Shown here one piece after another: positions 8,670 through 17,884 of a DNA stretch of 64,000 nucleotides; within the stretch, counting starts at the first letter, position 1; every line of letters starts with the position of its first letter. Under the pieces are notes generated by a model. It searched no databases. It saw only the letters and a program-made list of their open reading frames with translations, and had not been told where the DNA came from. The DNA is from Lachnospiraceae bacterium (GTDB lineage Bacteria; Bacillota; Clostridia; Lachnospirales; Lachnospiraceae). The stretch lies in assembly GCA_009780115.1 (NCBI GenBank), contig WRAQ01000008.1:1-64000 (forward strand), written 5' to 3'. The position numbers and the translations under genes are program-made.

Positions 8670-10910
8670 ATGAAAACTTTCAAACAAAAATTTATTGCTT
8701 TAACATTGGCAGCCGTCCTATTAACAGGATTAATAACCGGTTGCGGAAGAGGTGGCAATGATAATGCTATCGATCCGGATACCATTGCTTTTCTTGCTAC
8801 ATATCTGGATATTGAATTAGGGAATAGTCACGTTCAGACAATGGTTAGTCATGGTGATTATATTTATTTTTACACCTCTGAATGGCTGGAAGCGGAAATG
8901 CGCAATGTAAATAAGCTGCTGAAGATTTCAGCCGCCGGTGATGTAGAGGAAGTCACCTTGTTCCCGCTTGGTGATAATGAGTACATAAGCAACATGACGG
9001 TTAATCCGCAAGGAAATTTTATTTTGCTTGCGATGGAATGGGCAGAAGATGGTGCTTCATATACTATTTATGAAGTCTCACCCGACGGCCGGAAAATCAA
9101 TGAAACCGATCTTGGCGAAAAACTTGAGCTTGGCCAGGAAAGCTATATTCAGCAGATGGCCAGTGACGATAGTGACAATATTTATTTAATGGTAAGTACA
9201 TTTTCTACCAATACAACGAGTGTGATTTGCCTTGGAAGTGACGGGGAAATCAAAGGAAGGATCGAACATTCCGGCTGGATGTCTAGTCTTATCTGTGCGA
9301 AAGGTGATGTTTTTGCCAGTGTTTGGGGGGATAACGGAATGGTGCTTAGAAAGGCCGACTTTGCTGCTGGTTCTTTCGGCTCGGAAATTCAATTAGCCGG
9401 TATAAGCCGGAATGGTAATATGAGCTTTACCCAAGGCGGTGAAACAGGAGTATTGGTAAGTGACGGTACAAGTTTGTTTGCCGCCGACCTTGAAAATAGT
9501 ACAACAACGAAGATTCTTGATTGGATTGACAGCGATATAAATGCCAATAATATTAGTGGTTTTGGCCAGTTGGAAAACGGCTTGTATTGGTTGTTCAGCC
9601 AAATGTGGGGGCAGGAAAAGACCATTTCCGAATTGGTTGTTTTGAAACAGACGACTTTTGGCGAACTTCCGCAGCGCGAAAATATCATTTACGGGGCGCT
9701 TACCTTAAGCCATGATGTCAGGACAGCGATTATTAATTTTAATAAAACGAGTGACAAATATCGCATTATTCCAAAAGAGTACTTTACTTTTACTGCCGAT
9801 GATGATTGGAAAGAAGCAAGAGAAGCGGCGGTACATCAGTTTTATACTGATATAACAACCGGCCGGGGCCCTGATATTATTGACCTGCACGATATCAATT
9901 TTTCCTTACTTGCCACCAAAGGTGTTTTATATGACTTAACTTCATTAATTGAAAAAAGTGATATTAATCTGGATGATTATCTGGAAAATGCTTTAAACGC
10001 ATATAACTATAATGGCAAAAAATATGGAATGATGACCGGTTTTATGGTTGATGCCTTAGTTGGCCATAAAAGCCGCCTTGACGGAATTGATAATTGGAAT
10101 ATCAGCGAAATGATTGAATGGGCTGAAAAATACCCGGGTTCACAGTTGATGAATACGACTTCGGCAATGGTTATGAATACAATGGTATCTTCGGTCCTTG
10201 ATAAATTTGTTGATTGGAGTACCGGAAAGTGTGATTTTACCGGGGATGAATTTATCCGGATCATGGAATTTGCCGCAACCTTCGGTGACGATATGGAGGA
10301 TTGGAGAAGCCCGGACCGGGTTGGGACACATGAAGGCCTGACCACCGGAAAATACCTCCTAATGGGACAGAGAGTAAATGATATAAATTATATGCAATTA
10401 CTTGAAGCGATGTTCGATATGGAGCCGAAATTTATGGGCTATCCGACCGATGACGGCGGCAGAATCATGTTATCACCGACCGGGGCGGCCGGAATCAACG
10501 CCAAATCAAGAAATAAAGATGGTGCTTTTGAGTTTATCAGTTATCTGATGTCGGATCGGTTTCAAAATGCCGAAGATTCAGGCCACCGTTTTGCAATCCC
10601 GATTAAAAAAAGTGCTTTAGATGAAATGATTAGAACTTCAACGGTGACAGCGCCAGGCCGGGAGAATCACACTATGACTTGGGGAGTTGATGATTTGATG
10701 GTTGAAATCCTTCAATCCCGCAATGCTGAATTTATTGACCAGTTCCTTGATTTAATCGCCCGGGCTGAAGGAATACGAAGTTCCGATGAGCAAATTAATA
10801 ATATCATAGAAGAAGAGGCCGCCAGCTTTTTTGCCGGGCAGAAGAGTGCCCGCGAGGCAGCAGAAATTATCCAGAGCCGGGTTCAGGTTTATGTGAATGA
10901 AAACCGTTAG
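8670..10910 (+). CDS. Large extracellular binding lipoprotein, propeller-like domain plus SBP family 1 domain
   Basis: This 746-residue lipoprotein has a signal peptide ending in the lipobox LITGC (C25), so it is anchored outside the membrane. Residues about 30-335 are beta-rich with recurrent D-G and N-G turns and resemble a beta-propeller (inferred). From about 340 the protein reads as an ABC solute-binding domain (DVRTAIINFNKTSDKYRI, then GPDIIDLHDINFSLLATKGVLYDL). It closes with IIEEEAASFFAGQKSAREA and a VYVNEN end, which the paralogues share. Most SBPs are 400-550 residues; the N-terminal domain is extra. It is first in an operon-like run with a close paralogue and two permeases. The ligand, probably an oligosaccharide, is not determinable. 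Confidence 0.82.
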   Translation: MKTFKQKFIALTLAAVLLTGLITGCGRGGNDNAIDPDTIAFLATYLDIELGNSHVQTMVSHGDYIYFYTSEWLEAEMRNVNKLLKISAAGDVEEVTLFPLGDNEYISNMTVNPQGNFILLAMEWAEDGASYTIYEVSPDGRKINETDLGEKLELGQESYIQQMASDDSDNIYLMVSTFSTNTTSVICLGSDGEIKGRIEHSGWMSSLICAKGDVFASVWGDNGMVLRKADFAAGSFGSEIQLAGISRNGNMSFTQGGETGVLVSDGTSLFAADLENSTTTKILDWIDSDINANNISGFGQLENGLYWLFSQMWGQEKTISELVVLKQTTFGELPQRENIIYGALTLSHDVRTAIINFNKTSDKYRIIPKEYFTFTADDDWKEAREAAVHQFYTDITTGRGPDIIDLHDINFSLLATKGVLYDLTSLIEKSDINLDDYLENALNAYNYNGKKYGMMTGFMVDALVGHKSRLDGIDNWNISEMIEWAEKYPGSQLMNTTSAMVMNTMVSSVLDKFVDWSTGKCDFTGDEFIRIMEFAATFGDDMEDWRSPDRVGTHEGLTTGKYLLMGQRVNDINYMQLLEAMFDMEPKFMGYPTDDGGRIMLSPTGAAGINAKSRNKDGAFEFISYLMSDRFQNAEDSGHRFAIPIKKSALDEMIRTSTVTAPGRENHTMTWGVDDLMVEILQSRNAEFIDQFLDLIARAEGIRSSDEQINNIIEEEAASFFAGQKSAREAAEIIQSRVQVYVNENR

Positions 10911-10942
10911 TAATTTATATACCATATGAGGATGGGAGTCTT

Positions 10943-13204
10943 ATGAGGAATTTTAAACAAAAATTTATTACTTTAACATTAGCGGTCATCTTGTTATCAG
11001 GGTTGATGACCGCTTGCGGGAGAAAGGATGACAGTGGTATCGGCCCGGATACCATTGCCTTTCTTGCCGCCTACCAGGATGTCGATTTCGGGACTGGTTA
11101 TATCCAGTCGGCAGTAGCCCATGGTGATTATTTTTATTACTTCTCTTATGAGTGGCTGGCCGAGGAGATGCGCGGTGAAAACAAATTAATGAAAGTTGCG
11201 CTGGCCGAGGGGACTGTCTCCGAAGTTACCCTGTTCCCAATCGGCGAAAATGAGCATATTAGCGGAATAACAATGAATGCCCAAGGCAACTTTATCTTAC
11301 TTGCTTCGGCATGGTCGGAAAATGGTAATACATTTATTATTTATGAAGCTTCCCCTGACGGCCGGAAAATCAGCGAAACTGATATCGGAGAAAAGCTTAA
11401 TATTGACCAAGGCGCTTGGATTCAACAAATGTTTAGTGACCCTGACGGCAATCTTTACTTTATTGTAAGTACTAATACTGGCGGCACGAACTTGCTTAGC
11501 CTTGGCAATGACGGTGCTATCAAAGGAAGAGTTGAATATGACGGCTGGATCCAAAATCTTCTTTTTTATGAAAATGATATTTACCTTACGGCCTGGGGTG
11601 AATCAAGCTCGGGTATGGTGTTAAGGCAGGTTGATTTTACGACAGGCTCCCTTGGCCCGGAAGTTAAATTTGAAGGTTTAGCCCGGTGGGGTAATATGAA
11701 TTTTGCCAATGGCGGTGAAACGGGATTGCTGATTAGTGACGGAACAAGCTTGTTTACCGGTGATATGGAAAACGGGACTGTAACGAAACTTCTTGATTGG
11801 ATTGACAGTGATATCCTTATTAATAATGTCCGTTTTTTCGGCCAGCTTACAAATGGCTCGTTCTGGCTGCTTAATGAAATATATGGCCAGGATGGAACTA
11901 CTTCCGAGCTAATCGTCCTGGAACAGACTACTTACGGCGAGCTTCCGCCCCGCCAATTCATCACCTACGGGGCGTTGAATTTGAGCCATGATATTAGAAT
12001 GGCGATTATTAACTTTAATAAAGCAAATGATAAATACCGGATTACAATAAAAGAATATCTGAATTTCAATGACCTTACCGATGACGACGATTGGCAAGCG
12101 GCATGGGAAGCGGCGATTCTTCAATTTAATACTGATTTAACAAGCGGCCGGGGCCCTGATATTATCGATCTGTCAAATGTCAACTTTTCCTTACTTGCCT
12201 CAAAAGGTGTTTTGTATGACCTGACTTCATTAATTGATAAAAGTGACATAGACCGCGGTGATTATCTGGAAAATGCCATTAATGCTTATAGTCAGAATGG
12301 CAAAATATATGGGATGATGACCGGGTTCATGATTAATACTTTGGTTGGCCATGCAAGCCGGCTTGAAGGTATTGAGCGCTGGGATATTAATGAGATGATT
12401 GAATGGGCGGAAAAGCACCCCGAATCCCAGCTAATGAACGCGAATGCGGTAATGGTTTTGAGTACATTGATATCTTCGAACTTTGACAAGTTTGTTGATT
12501 GGAATACCGGTAAATGTGATTTTACCGGGGATGAATTTATCCGGATTATGGAATTTGCCGCTACTTTTGGTGATGATTCCGATGCCTGGGACTGGTCAAA
12601 TCCTGACCGGATTGGCACCTATGAAGGAATAAGTACTGGAAAATATCTATTAAGGGACGAGTATATTTATGATTTGCTTTTTACAATGTCGATGATAAAT
12701 TCTTTGTTTGACGGTGAACCGAAATTCATTGGTTACCCGACTGATAGCGGAAGCGGAATTTTGATGTCCCCGTCCGGGGCGGTAGCGATAAATAACCGCT
12801 CAAAACATAAGGATGGTGCATATGCGTTTATCTATTACTTGATGTCAGATACCTTTCAAAACGCTGAAAATATGGGCCAGCGTTATTCAATTCCGATTAA
12901 GAAAAGTGCCGTCGATGAGATGATTAGGGTGGCGACGACGGTCCCGCCCGGGCAGGAAGATCATATGGGTACGTCCGGATATGATGATTTTTCAGTTGAT
13001 ATCAGCCGGGAACGCAGCAAAGAATTTGTTGATCAGTTCCGTGATATAATAAACCGGGCTGAAGGGTTACGGATTTATGATAATCTGATTTATAATATTA
13101 TTGATGAAGAATCAAAGAGCTTTTTCTCCGGGCAGAAGAGCGCCCGGGAGGCAGCAGAAATTATTCAAAACAGGATTCAGGTTTACGTGAATGAAAATCG
13201 CTAA
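10943..13204 (+). CDS. Large extracellular binding lipoprotein, tandem paralogue
   Basis: At 753 residues this is a clear tandem duplicate of the preceding gene. It has the same signal peptide and lipobox (LMTAC, C25), the same DTIAFLAAYQD start of the mature protein, the same propeller-like region and SBP domain, and the same tail (SFFSGQKSAREAAEIIQ). Identity is high but spread out, so the copies have diverged and may bind different ligands. The ribosome binding site is GAGGATGGGAG. The last 14 bases overlap the start of the MalF-type permease, which ties both to one transporter. Confidence 0.82.
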   Translation: MRNFKQKFITLTLAVILLSGLMTACGRKDDSGIGPDTIAFLAAYQDVDFGTGYIQSAVAHGDYFYYFSYEWLAEEMRGENKLMKVALAEGTVSEVTLFPIGENEHISGITMNAQGNFILLASAWSENGNTFIIYEASPDGRKISETDIGEKLNIDQGAWIQQMFSDPDGNLYFIVSTNTGGTNLLSLGNDGAIKGRVEYDGWIQNLLFYENDIYLTAWGESSSGMVLRQVDFTTGSLGPEVKFEGLARWGNMNFANGGETGLLISDGTSLFTGDMENGTVTKLLDWIDSDILINNVRFFGQLTNGSFWLLNEIYGQDGTTSELIVLEQTTYGELPPRQFITYGALNLSHDIRMAIINFNKANDKYRITIKEYLNFNDLTDDDDWQAAWEAAILQFNTDLTSGRGPDIIDLSNVNFSLLASKGVLYDLTSLIDKSDIDRGDYLENAINAYSQNGKIYGMMTGFMINTLVGHASRLEGIERWDINEMIEWAEKHPESQLMNANAVMVLSTLISSNFDKFVDWNTGKCDFTGDEFIRIMEFAATFGDDSDAWDWSNPDRIGTYEGISTGKYLLRDEYIYDLLFTMSMINSLFDGEPKFIGYPTDSGSGILMSPSGAVAINNRSKHKDGAYAFIYYLMSDTFQNAENMGQRYSIPIKKSAVDEMIRVATTVPPGQEDHMGTSGYDDFSVDISRERSKEFVDQFRDIINRAEGLRIYDNLIYNIIDEESKSFFSGQKSAREAAEIIQNRIQVYVNENR

Positions 13205-14093
13205 AAGAAAAAAAAGCAAAAATATTCTTAAATATCAGCAGAAAGGCAAGAGGTTTTCCATCTTCTGCCTTCTGCCGAGCTTTTCCGGTGTCATGTTATT
13301 TTTTGTGATTCCTTTTATAGTAGTTATTTATTATTCGATGATTGACAATCCGATTAACCATGAATTTGTGTTTTTTGAAAACTTTATCAGTGTTTTTAAT
13401 AATGAGGCTTTTAGACTAGCGGCTTCTAATACCCTGAAGTTTTCCGGGATAGCGGTCCCCCTTGCGGTATCCCTTGCTTTGCTTCTTGCGATGATGCTTA
13501 ACAGTAAGATTCCTTTCCGCAGTCATTTCCGGACCTTTTTCCTTAGCCCGATGATGGTGCCGATTGCTTCGGTAGTATTGATTTGGCAGGTTTTATTTCA
13601 TTATAACGGACTCGCAAATGATATGCTTGGCGTATTCGGCGTTCACAAAATTGACTGGTTTAAGTCGGATTATGCCCAGATTGTGGTGGTTATCCTCTTT
13701 CTCTGGAAAAATCTGGGGTACAATATGATTTTATTTATGGCGGCCCTTTCAAGCATCCCTAAAGAAATTTTGGAGGTTGCGGAGATGGAAAGTGCAAAAC
13801 CATGGCAAATTTTTTGGTACATAAAGATTCGTTATCTTTCAGCAACGATATTATTTGTGACGATTATGTCATTGATTAACTCCTTTAAGGTTTTCCGGGA
13901 AATATTTCTGCTTACCGGAGCCCGCCCTTTCAGTTCGGTATATATGCTGCAGCATTATATGAATAATATGTTTGAACGGCTGGATTACCAGCGGCTGTCG
14001 GCAGCGGCAATTATGATGTCGCTTGCGATGGTATTTATTATTGGAATTATGTTTCTTACGGAGAATTATTTTGGACGCGATGTTGAGGGCTAA
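13191..14093 (+). CDS. ABC transporter permease, MalF/UgpA type
   Basis: This 300-residue membrane protein has six predicted helices. A cytoplasmic start rich in Lys/Arg is followed by FCLLPSFSGVMLFFVIPFIVV. The EAA loop that contacts the ATPase is visible as EILEVAEMESAKPWQIFWYIKIRYL. It is one half of a carbohydrate-uptake (CUT1) permease pair with the next gene. It overlaps the upstream lipoprotein gene by 14 bases. The partner ATPase is not in this window; CUT1 systems in Firmicutes often share one MsmX-type ATPase encoded elsewhere (family knowledge). Confidence 0.9.
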   Translation: MKIAKRKKSKNILKYQQKGKRFSIFCLLPSFSGVMLFFVIPFIVVIYYSMIDNPINHEFVFFENFISVFNNEAFRLAASNTLKFSGIAVPLAVSLALLLAMMLNSKIPFRSHFRTFFLSPMMVPIASVVLIWQVLFHYNGLANDMLGVFGVHKIDWFKSDYAQIVVVILFLWKNLGYNMILFMAALSSIPKEILEVAEMESAKPWQIFWYIKIRYLSATILFVTIMSLINSFKVFREIFLLTGARPFSSVYMLQHYMNNMFERLDYQRLSAAAIMMSLAMVFIIGIMFLTENYFGRDVEG

Positions 14094-14143
14094 AAACGAA
14101 GAGATTTTTTTCAGATGTACTAAGTGTCAAATATGGAGTTGAG

Positions 14144-15082
14144 ATGGAAATTTCGTTAGAAAAATGGCAAAAAATGGTAAAAAGAAAAGCGGCGCGCCGC
14201 AGACATGTAACGCTGGCAAAGATTATGCTGGCGACAACAGTTGCGGTTTTCTTTGCCGTCCTTTTCTTAATGCCGACTTTTCTTACTATTACTAACTCAT
14301 TTATGTCGCAATCAGAAATATCGGCGAACTATGGGCAGGTTTTTCAAACGACCGATACCGGGGGCAAAGTTTTCATTTCTGAAAGGGTGAACCTTAAATT
14401 TATCCCCGATATCGTATCATTTAGCCAGTACAATACGGTTTTGTTAAGAAGCCCCGACTATCTTGTGAAATTTTGGAACTCGGTTATTTTGGTCGTTCCG
14501 ATTGTGGTTTTTCAATTAACCCTTGCAACCCTTGCCGCTTTTGGTTTTACCAGGTATCAGGGCCGAATCAAGGAATTGATTTTTTTCTTTTATATTATTT
14601 TGATGCTGATGCCTTATCAGGTAACATTGGTGCCGAATTTCCTGGTATCGGATTGGCTTAATTTGCTTGATACCCGCTGGGCGATCTGGCTTCCGGGTAT
14701 TGTATCACCGTTTGCGGTATTCTTGCTAACGAAGTATATGCGGAAAATTCCGATTGCTTATATGGAAGCGGCGCAAATCGACGGCGCCGGTGAGTGGCAA
14801 TTATTTATGCGGATTGCCCTGCCGTTATGTAAGGGGGCGATTGGCTCGGTGGCGATACTAGTTTTTATTGATTATTGGAATATGGTTGAACAACCATTAA
14901 TACTGATATCAGATTCGATGTATCATCCGTTGTCGGTATTTCTTTCAAAAATAAAAGAAGCCGAAATCGGGCTGGCGTTTGCAGTCGCGACGATTTATAT
15001 GGTCCCGCCGATTTTGGTATTTTTGTATGGCGAGGATTATTTGGTCGAAGGCATAACTTATCAGGGGGGAATCAAAGGCTGA
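14144..15082 (+). CDS. ABC transporter permease, MalG/UgpE type
   Basis: This 312-residue partner permease has an N-terminal helix (ATTVAVFFAVLFLMPTFLTI), a periplasmic loop to about residue 110, then the core helices. The EAA motif is YMEAAQIDGAGEWQLFMRIALPL, matching the MalG class. The ribosome binding site is GAGTTGAGATGG, and it starts 50 bases after the MalF-type gene. Together they should form the channel for the ligand delivered by the upstream lipoproteins. A hairpin with a short T-run follows at about 15102-15139. Confidence 0.9.
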   Translation: MEISLEKWQKMVKRKAARRRHVTLAKIMLATTVAVFFAVLFLMPTFLTITNSFMSQSEISANYGQVFQTTDTGGKVFISERVNLKFIPDIVSFSQYNTVLLRSPDYLVKFWNSVILVVPIVVFQLTLATLAAFGFTRYQGRIKELIFFFYIILMLMPYQVTLVPNFLVSDWLNLLDTRWAIWLPGIVSPFAVFLLTKYMRKIPIAYMEAAQIDGAGEWQLFMRIALPLCKGAIGSVAILVFIDYWNMVEQPLILISDSMYHPLSVFLSKIKEAEIGLAFAVATIYMVPPILVFLYGEDYLVEGITYQGGIKG

Positions 15083-15101
15083 AAATCTATGATTTTAAGC
15101 C

Positions 15102-15139
15102 GGAGATTTGTGCAAAAGCACAAAGTCTCCAGACTTTTT
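15102..15139 (+). terminator. Hairpin with T-run after the MalG-type permease
   Basis: GGAGATTTGTGC (15102-15113) pairs with GCACAAAGTCTCC (15118-15130) around an AAAA loop. The right arm can alternatively pair with AGACTTT just after it, leaving TTTT. This may be a terminator or an attenuator separating transporter genes from the adaptor gene. Confidence 0.5.
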
Positions 15140-15164
15140 AAGCATTAACTAGAAAGGATACAAG

Positions 15165-16775
15165 ATGAGAGAAGGAAAAACGAAAAGAAAAGACTTGATT
15201 AAGAATGTGGCGATAGTATTTTTATCGGTATTATTGGTACTGACATTTTTTTCCAATACGATAATGAATTATTCTTTGCCGGAGGTAGCTACCGTCTTTG
15301 TCCAGCAGGGTAATATTACCACGAGAATCCGGGGCACCGGCACCGTAGAAGCCGCCGACCCATATAGTGTCGTTGCGGCCGAAAGCCGGACTATCCGCAG
15401 TGTACCGGTCCGGGTTGGTGATGAGGTTGAAAAAGATGCGGTTATTTATTTGCTGGAAGAGGGCGATAGCAGGGAACTGAAACAAGCCGAAGAAGAGCTT
15501 GCGAATATGGAACTTGCTTTTATGCAAAAACTCTTTAGCGGTGAGATTAGGTCGAATATTATTAACCGGGTTGATGCCGGGAACTTTCGCACATATGATG
15601 ATTTTAAGAATCAACTGACAAATGCTCTTAGCGGGGAGGCAAACGCCGAAAACCAAGTTGAAGATTTAGAGAGAAATGTCGAAGAAATGCAAAGGCGCCT
15701 TGCTTCTTTAGGTGCCCCTTCCGGCGACCAGGTTGCACTTAAAGATGAATTGCTGCTTGATGTTGAGCGGGCTTCGGCTCATGTTTTGTATACCCTTAAT
15801 GGTATCTTGTTACACTATCTGGAAGTAGCCCTTGATTCAGAAGATGCCGCCTTAACAGAAGCAAGAACAAAAGCTATTTTGAAATCATTACATGATAGTG
15901 GTGCCATTTCAAAGGGGCAATATGATGCTTCTTTCAAAGCTTATGATCAAGTTCTTGAGCGTTATAATAATAATTTGCGTAAATTGGAAGATGCAATCAA
16001 AGTAGCGGAGAATAATTTTATCATCGCCCGGCAAGCTGTCAGGGAGGCACGGGAAAGGGCGGGGATAATCTCCGATAACCGCAGCGATGTTGTCGCTGAT
16101 ATCCAGGCCGAACTTATTTTTAACAATCTTGTCGCGGAAATTGATGCCAAAAAAGCCGAGATTGAAAAATTAAAGGAAAAATCAACCGGAGATGCGGTTA
16201 CCGCCCCGGTGGCCGGTATTATTACGGCCCTTAACCATGTGGCCGGTGAAACAATCCAGTTGGACACTACGGTCGCGGTTATCCAGGTTGCCGGAAAGGG
16301 CTTTAGCACTAGCTTTACGGTTACGAATGAACAGGCAAGCCGGGTAAAAGTTGGTGACCCGGCGGAAATCCAAAGCGGCTGGTGGTGGTTCAATGACCTA
16401 TCTGTTGTCCTGACCGGAATCAGGCCGGACCCCAATAACCCCGGCCAGCAAAGAGAGTTGATATTTACGGTAACCGGTGAGGTTCAGGCCGGCCAGCAGT
16501 TGAATATTTCGGTTGGGCAGCGAAGTGCCCAGTATGAGCTAACTGTGCCTAACAGCGCAATCCGTGAAGATAGTAATTCGCAATTTATCTTGATTGTTGA
16601 AACAAGAAATACTCCGATAAGTAACCGTTATTATGCAACAAGGGTTGATGTTGACGTAATCGCCCAGGATGATAACAATTCAGCGATAACGGCACCGCTG
16701 GTAGGTTTCGAATATGTTATTACGACTGCAACCAAACCGGTTCAAGCCGGCCAGCAAATTAGGTTAACAAATTAA
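15165..16775 (+). CDS. HlyD/MacA-like membrane fusion (adaptor) protein
   Basis: This 536-residue protein has one N-terminal membrane anchor (NVAIVFLSVLLVLTFF) and an extracellular adaptor body. A biotinyl-lipoyl-like half at about 45-110 contains VPVRVGDEVEKDAVIYLLEEGD. A long coiled coil with many Glu/Lys/Arg heptads spans about 110-330. The second lipoyl half (APVAGIITALNHVAGETI) and beta-barrel domains follow. Adaptors of this kind work with MacB-like ABC exporters or RND pumps. It overlaps the following MacB-domain gene by one base, so the two are coupled. Its presence beside a carbohydrate uptake system is unusual. Confidence 0.8.
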   Translation: MREGKTKRKDLIKNVAIVFLSVLLVLTFFSNTIMNYSLPEVATVFVQQGNITTRIRGTGTVEAADPYSVVAAESRTIRSVPVRVGDEVEKDAVIYLLEEGDSRELKQAEEELANMELAFMQKLFSGEIRSNIINRVDAGNFRTYDDFKNQLTNALSGEANAENQVEDLERNVEEMQRRLASLGAPSGDQVALKDELLLDVERASAHVLYTLNGILLHYLEVALDSEDAALTEARTKAILKSLHDSGAISKGQYDASFKAYDQVLERYNNNLRKLEDAIKVAENNFIIARQAVREARERAGIISDNRSDVVADIQAELIFNNLVAEIDAKKAEIEKLKEKSTGDAVTAPVAGIITALNHVAGETIQLDTTVAVIQVAGKGFSTSFTVTNEQASRVKVGDPAEIQSGWWWFNDLSVVLTGIRPDPNNPGQQRELIFTVTGEVQAGQQLNISVGQRSAQYELTVPNSAIREDSNSQFILIVETRNTPISNRYYATRVDVDVIAQDDNNSAITAPLVGFEYVITTATKPVQAGQQIRLTN

Positions 16776-17848
16776 TGAAGAATATATTGCAAAATTTGAC
16801 AAAGAAACAAATAGTTTTGATTGGCATTGTCTTGTTGTCATTGCTTATTTATGGTGCTTTGACCCTGACAGCAAATACATTAAAAAAATCGCTGGATGAC
16901 CAGCGTGCCGCCCAGCGCTGGTCTAATTCAGGTGACTTTGCCCAGGTGAGTTGTTTTTTTGCCGACAATCAAACCCTTGATTTTAATCAGATTATGACTT
17001 TCCGCAGTCAAATAGAAAAAAACCTTAGTGAAGCGGCACATTCTGCTAATGATAATCATCGCTCATTTATAGATGCTTATTCCAGTATTGGTACGGTGAA
17101 TATCAGAAGCGAACGCGGCCGCCTTGAGACAACTGCGATTGGGATCGGCGGTGATTTTTTCCTTTTCCATCCCTTGAAATTAGTTAACGGCTCTTATTTT
17201 TCCGGCCATGATTTGATGAAAGACTCGGTTATCCTTGATGAAGAAGCCGCCTGGCAGTTATTTGGCTCTTCGGATATCGCCGGGATGCCGGTCACAATCG
17301 GCGGAGTGCCTCATTATGTCAGAGGGGTTATCAGCAGGGAAAGCGGGCGCTTGTGGGAGGCGGCCGGTTTAAATAGCGGCGTTGCTTATCTTTCGGCAGA
17401 ATCACTTTTAGCATATGGCAATACGACAGGGATTCAGCATTATGAATTTGTGATGCCGAATCCGGTTTCCGGTTTTGCTTATCGGGTTGCTTTAGAAAAT
17501 TTTGGGTACACTGAAGACAGAATGATGGTGATTGATAATTCGGCCCGCTATGGTTTTGAATCGTTAATCAGGGTCATTGCCGAAACAGGGACAAGGTCAA
17601 TGCAGTCGTTTGCGGTTAGATTCCCCTATTGGGAAAACTATGCGCGGGGTTTTGAAGATATTTTGGCTTTTATTTTAGTATTTCAAATGATTTTTCTGAC
17701 TGTGCCAATTATAATAACAGGTGTTATGTTATTCTTAGCTTATAAAAACCGGACTTGGCTTTGGAAAGATGTTGCGGTGAAGGGCTTAAGGGTTAGCAAA
17801 AATTCTTTTTCTTTTATCCATAAAAAGATTATGGAAAAACGTATATAG
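16775..17848 (+). CDS. MacB-like periplasmic-domain membrane protein without a full permease
   Basis: This 357-residue protein has one helix at the N-terminus (IVLIGIVLLSLLIYGALTL), a large extracellular region (about 30-300) resembling the MacB periplasmic core domain, and one further helix (about 295-320, LAFILVFQMIFLTVPIIITGVMLF). A complete FtsX/MacB permease has four helices, so this is shortened or a distinct subfamily. The start overlaps the last base of the adaptor gene stop (TAATG), suggesting translational coupling and a joint complex. No ATPase is encoded nearby. The function is unknown; assembly with the HlyD-like protein is an inference. Confidence 0.6.
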   Translation: MKNILQNLTKKQIVLIGIVLLSLLIYGALTLTANTLKKSLDDQRAAQRWSNSGDFAQVSCFFADNQTLDFNQIMTFRSQIEKNLSEAAHSANDNHRSFIDAYSSIGTVNIRSERGRLETTAIGIGGDFFLFHPLKLVNGSYFSGHDLMKDSVILDEEAAWQLFGSSDIAGMPVTIGGVPHYVRGVISRESGRLWEAAGLNSGVAYLSAESLLAYGNTTGIQHYEFVMPNPVSGFAYRVALENFGYTEDRMMVIDNSARYGFESLIRVIAETGTRSMQSFAVRFPYWENYARGFEDILAFILVFQMIFLTVPIIITGVMLFLAYKNRTWLWKDVAVKGLRVSKNSFSFIHKKIMEKRI

Positions 17849-17884
17849 TGTGGTACAATGAATACCAAGTAGAGAGGTGTGTAT

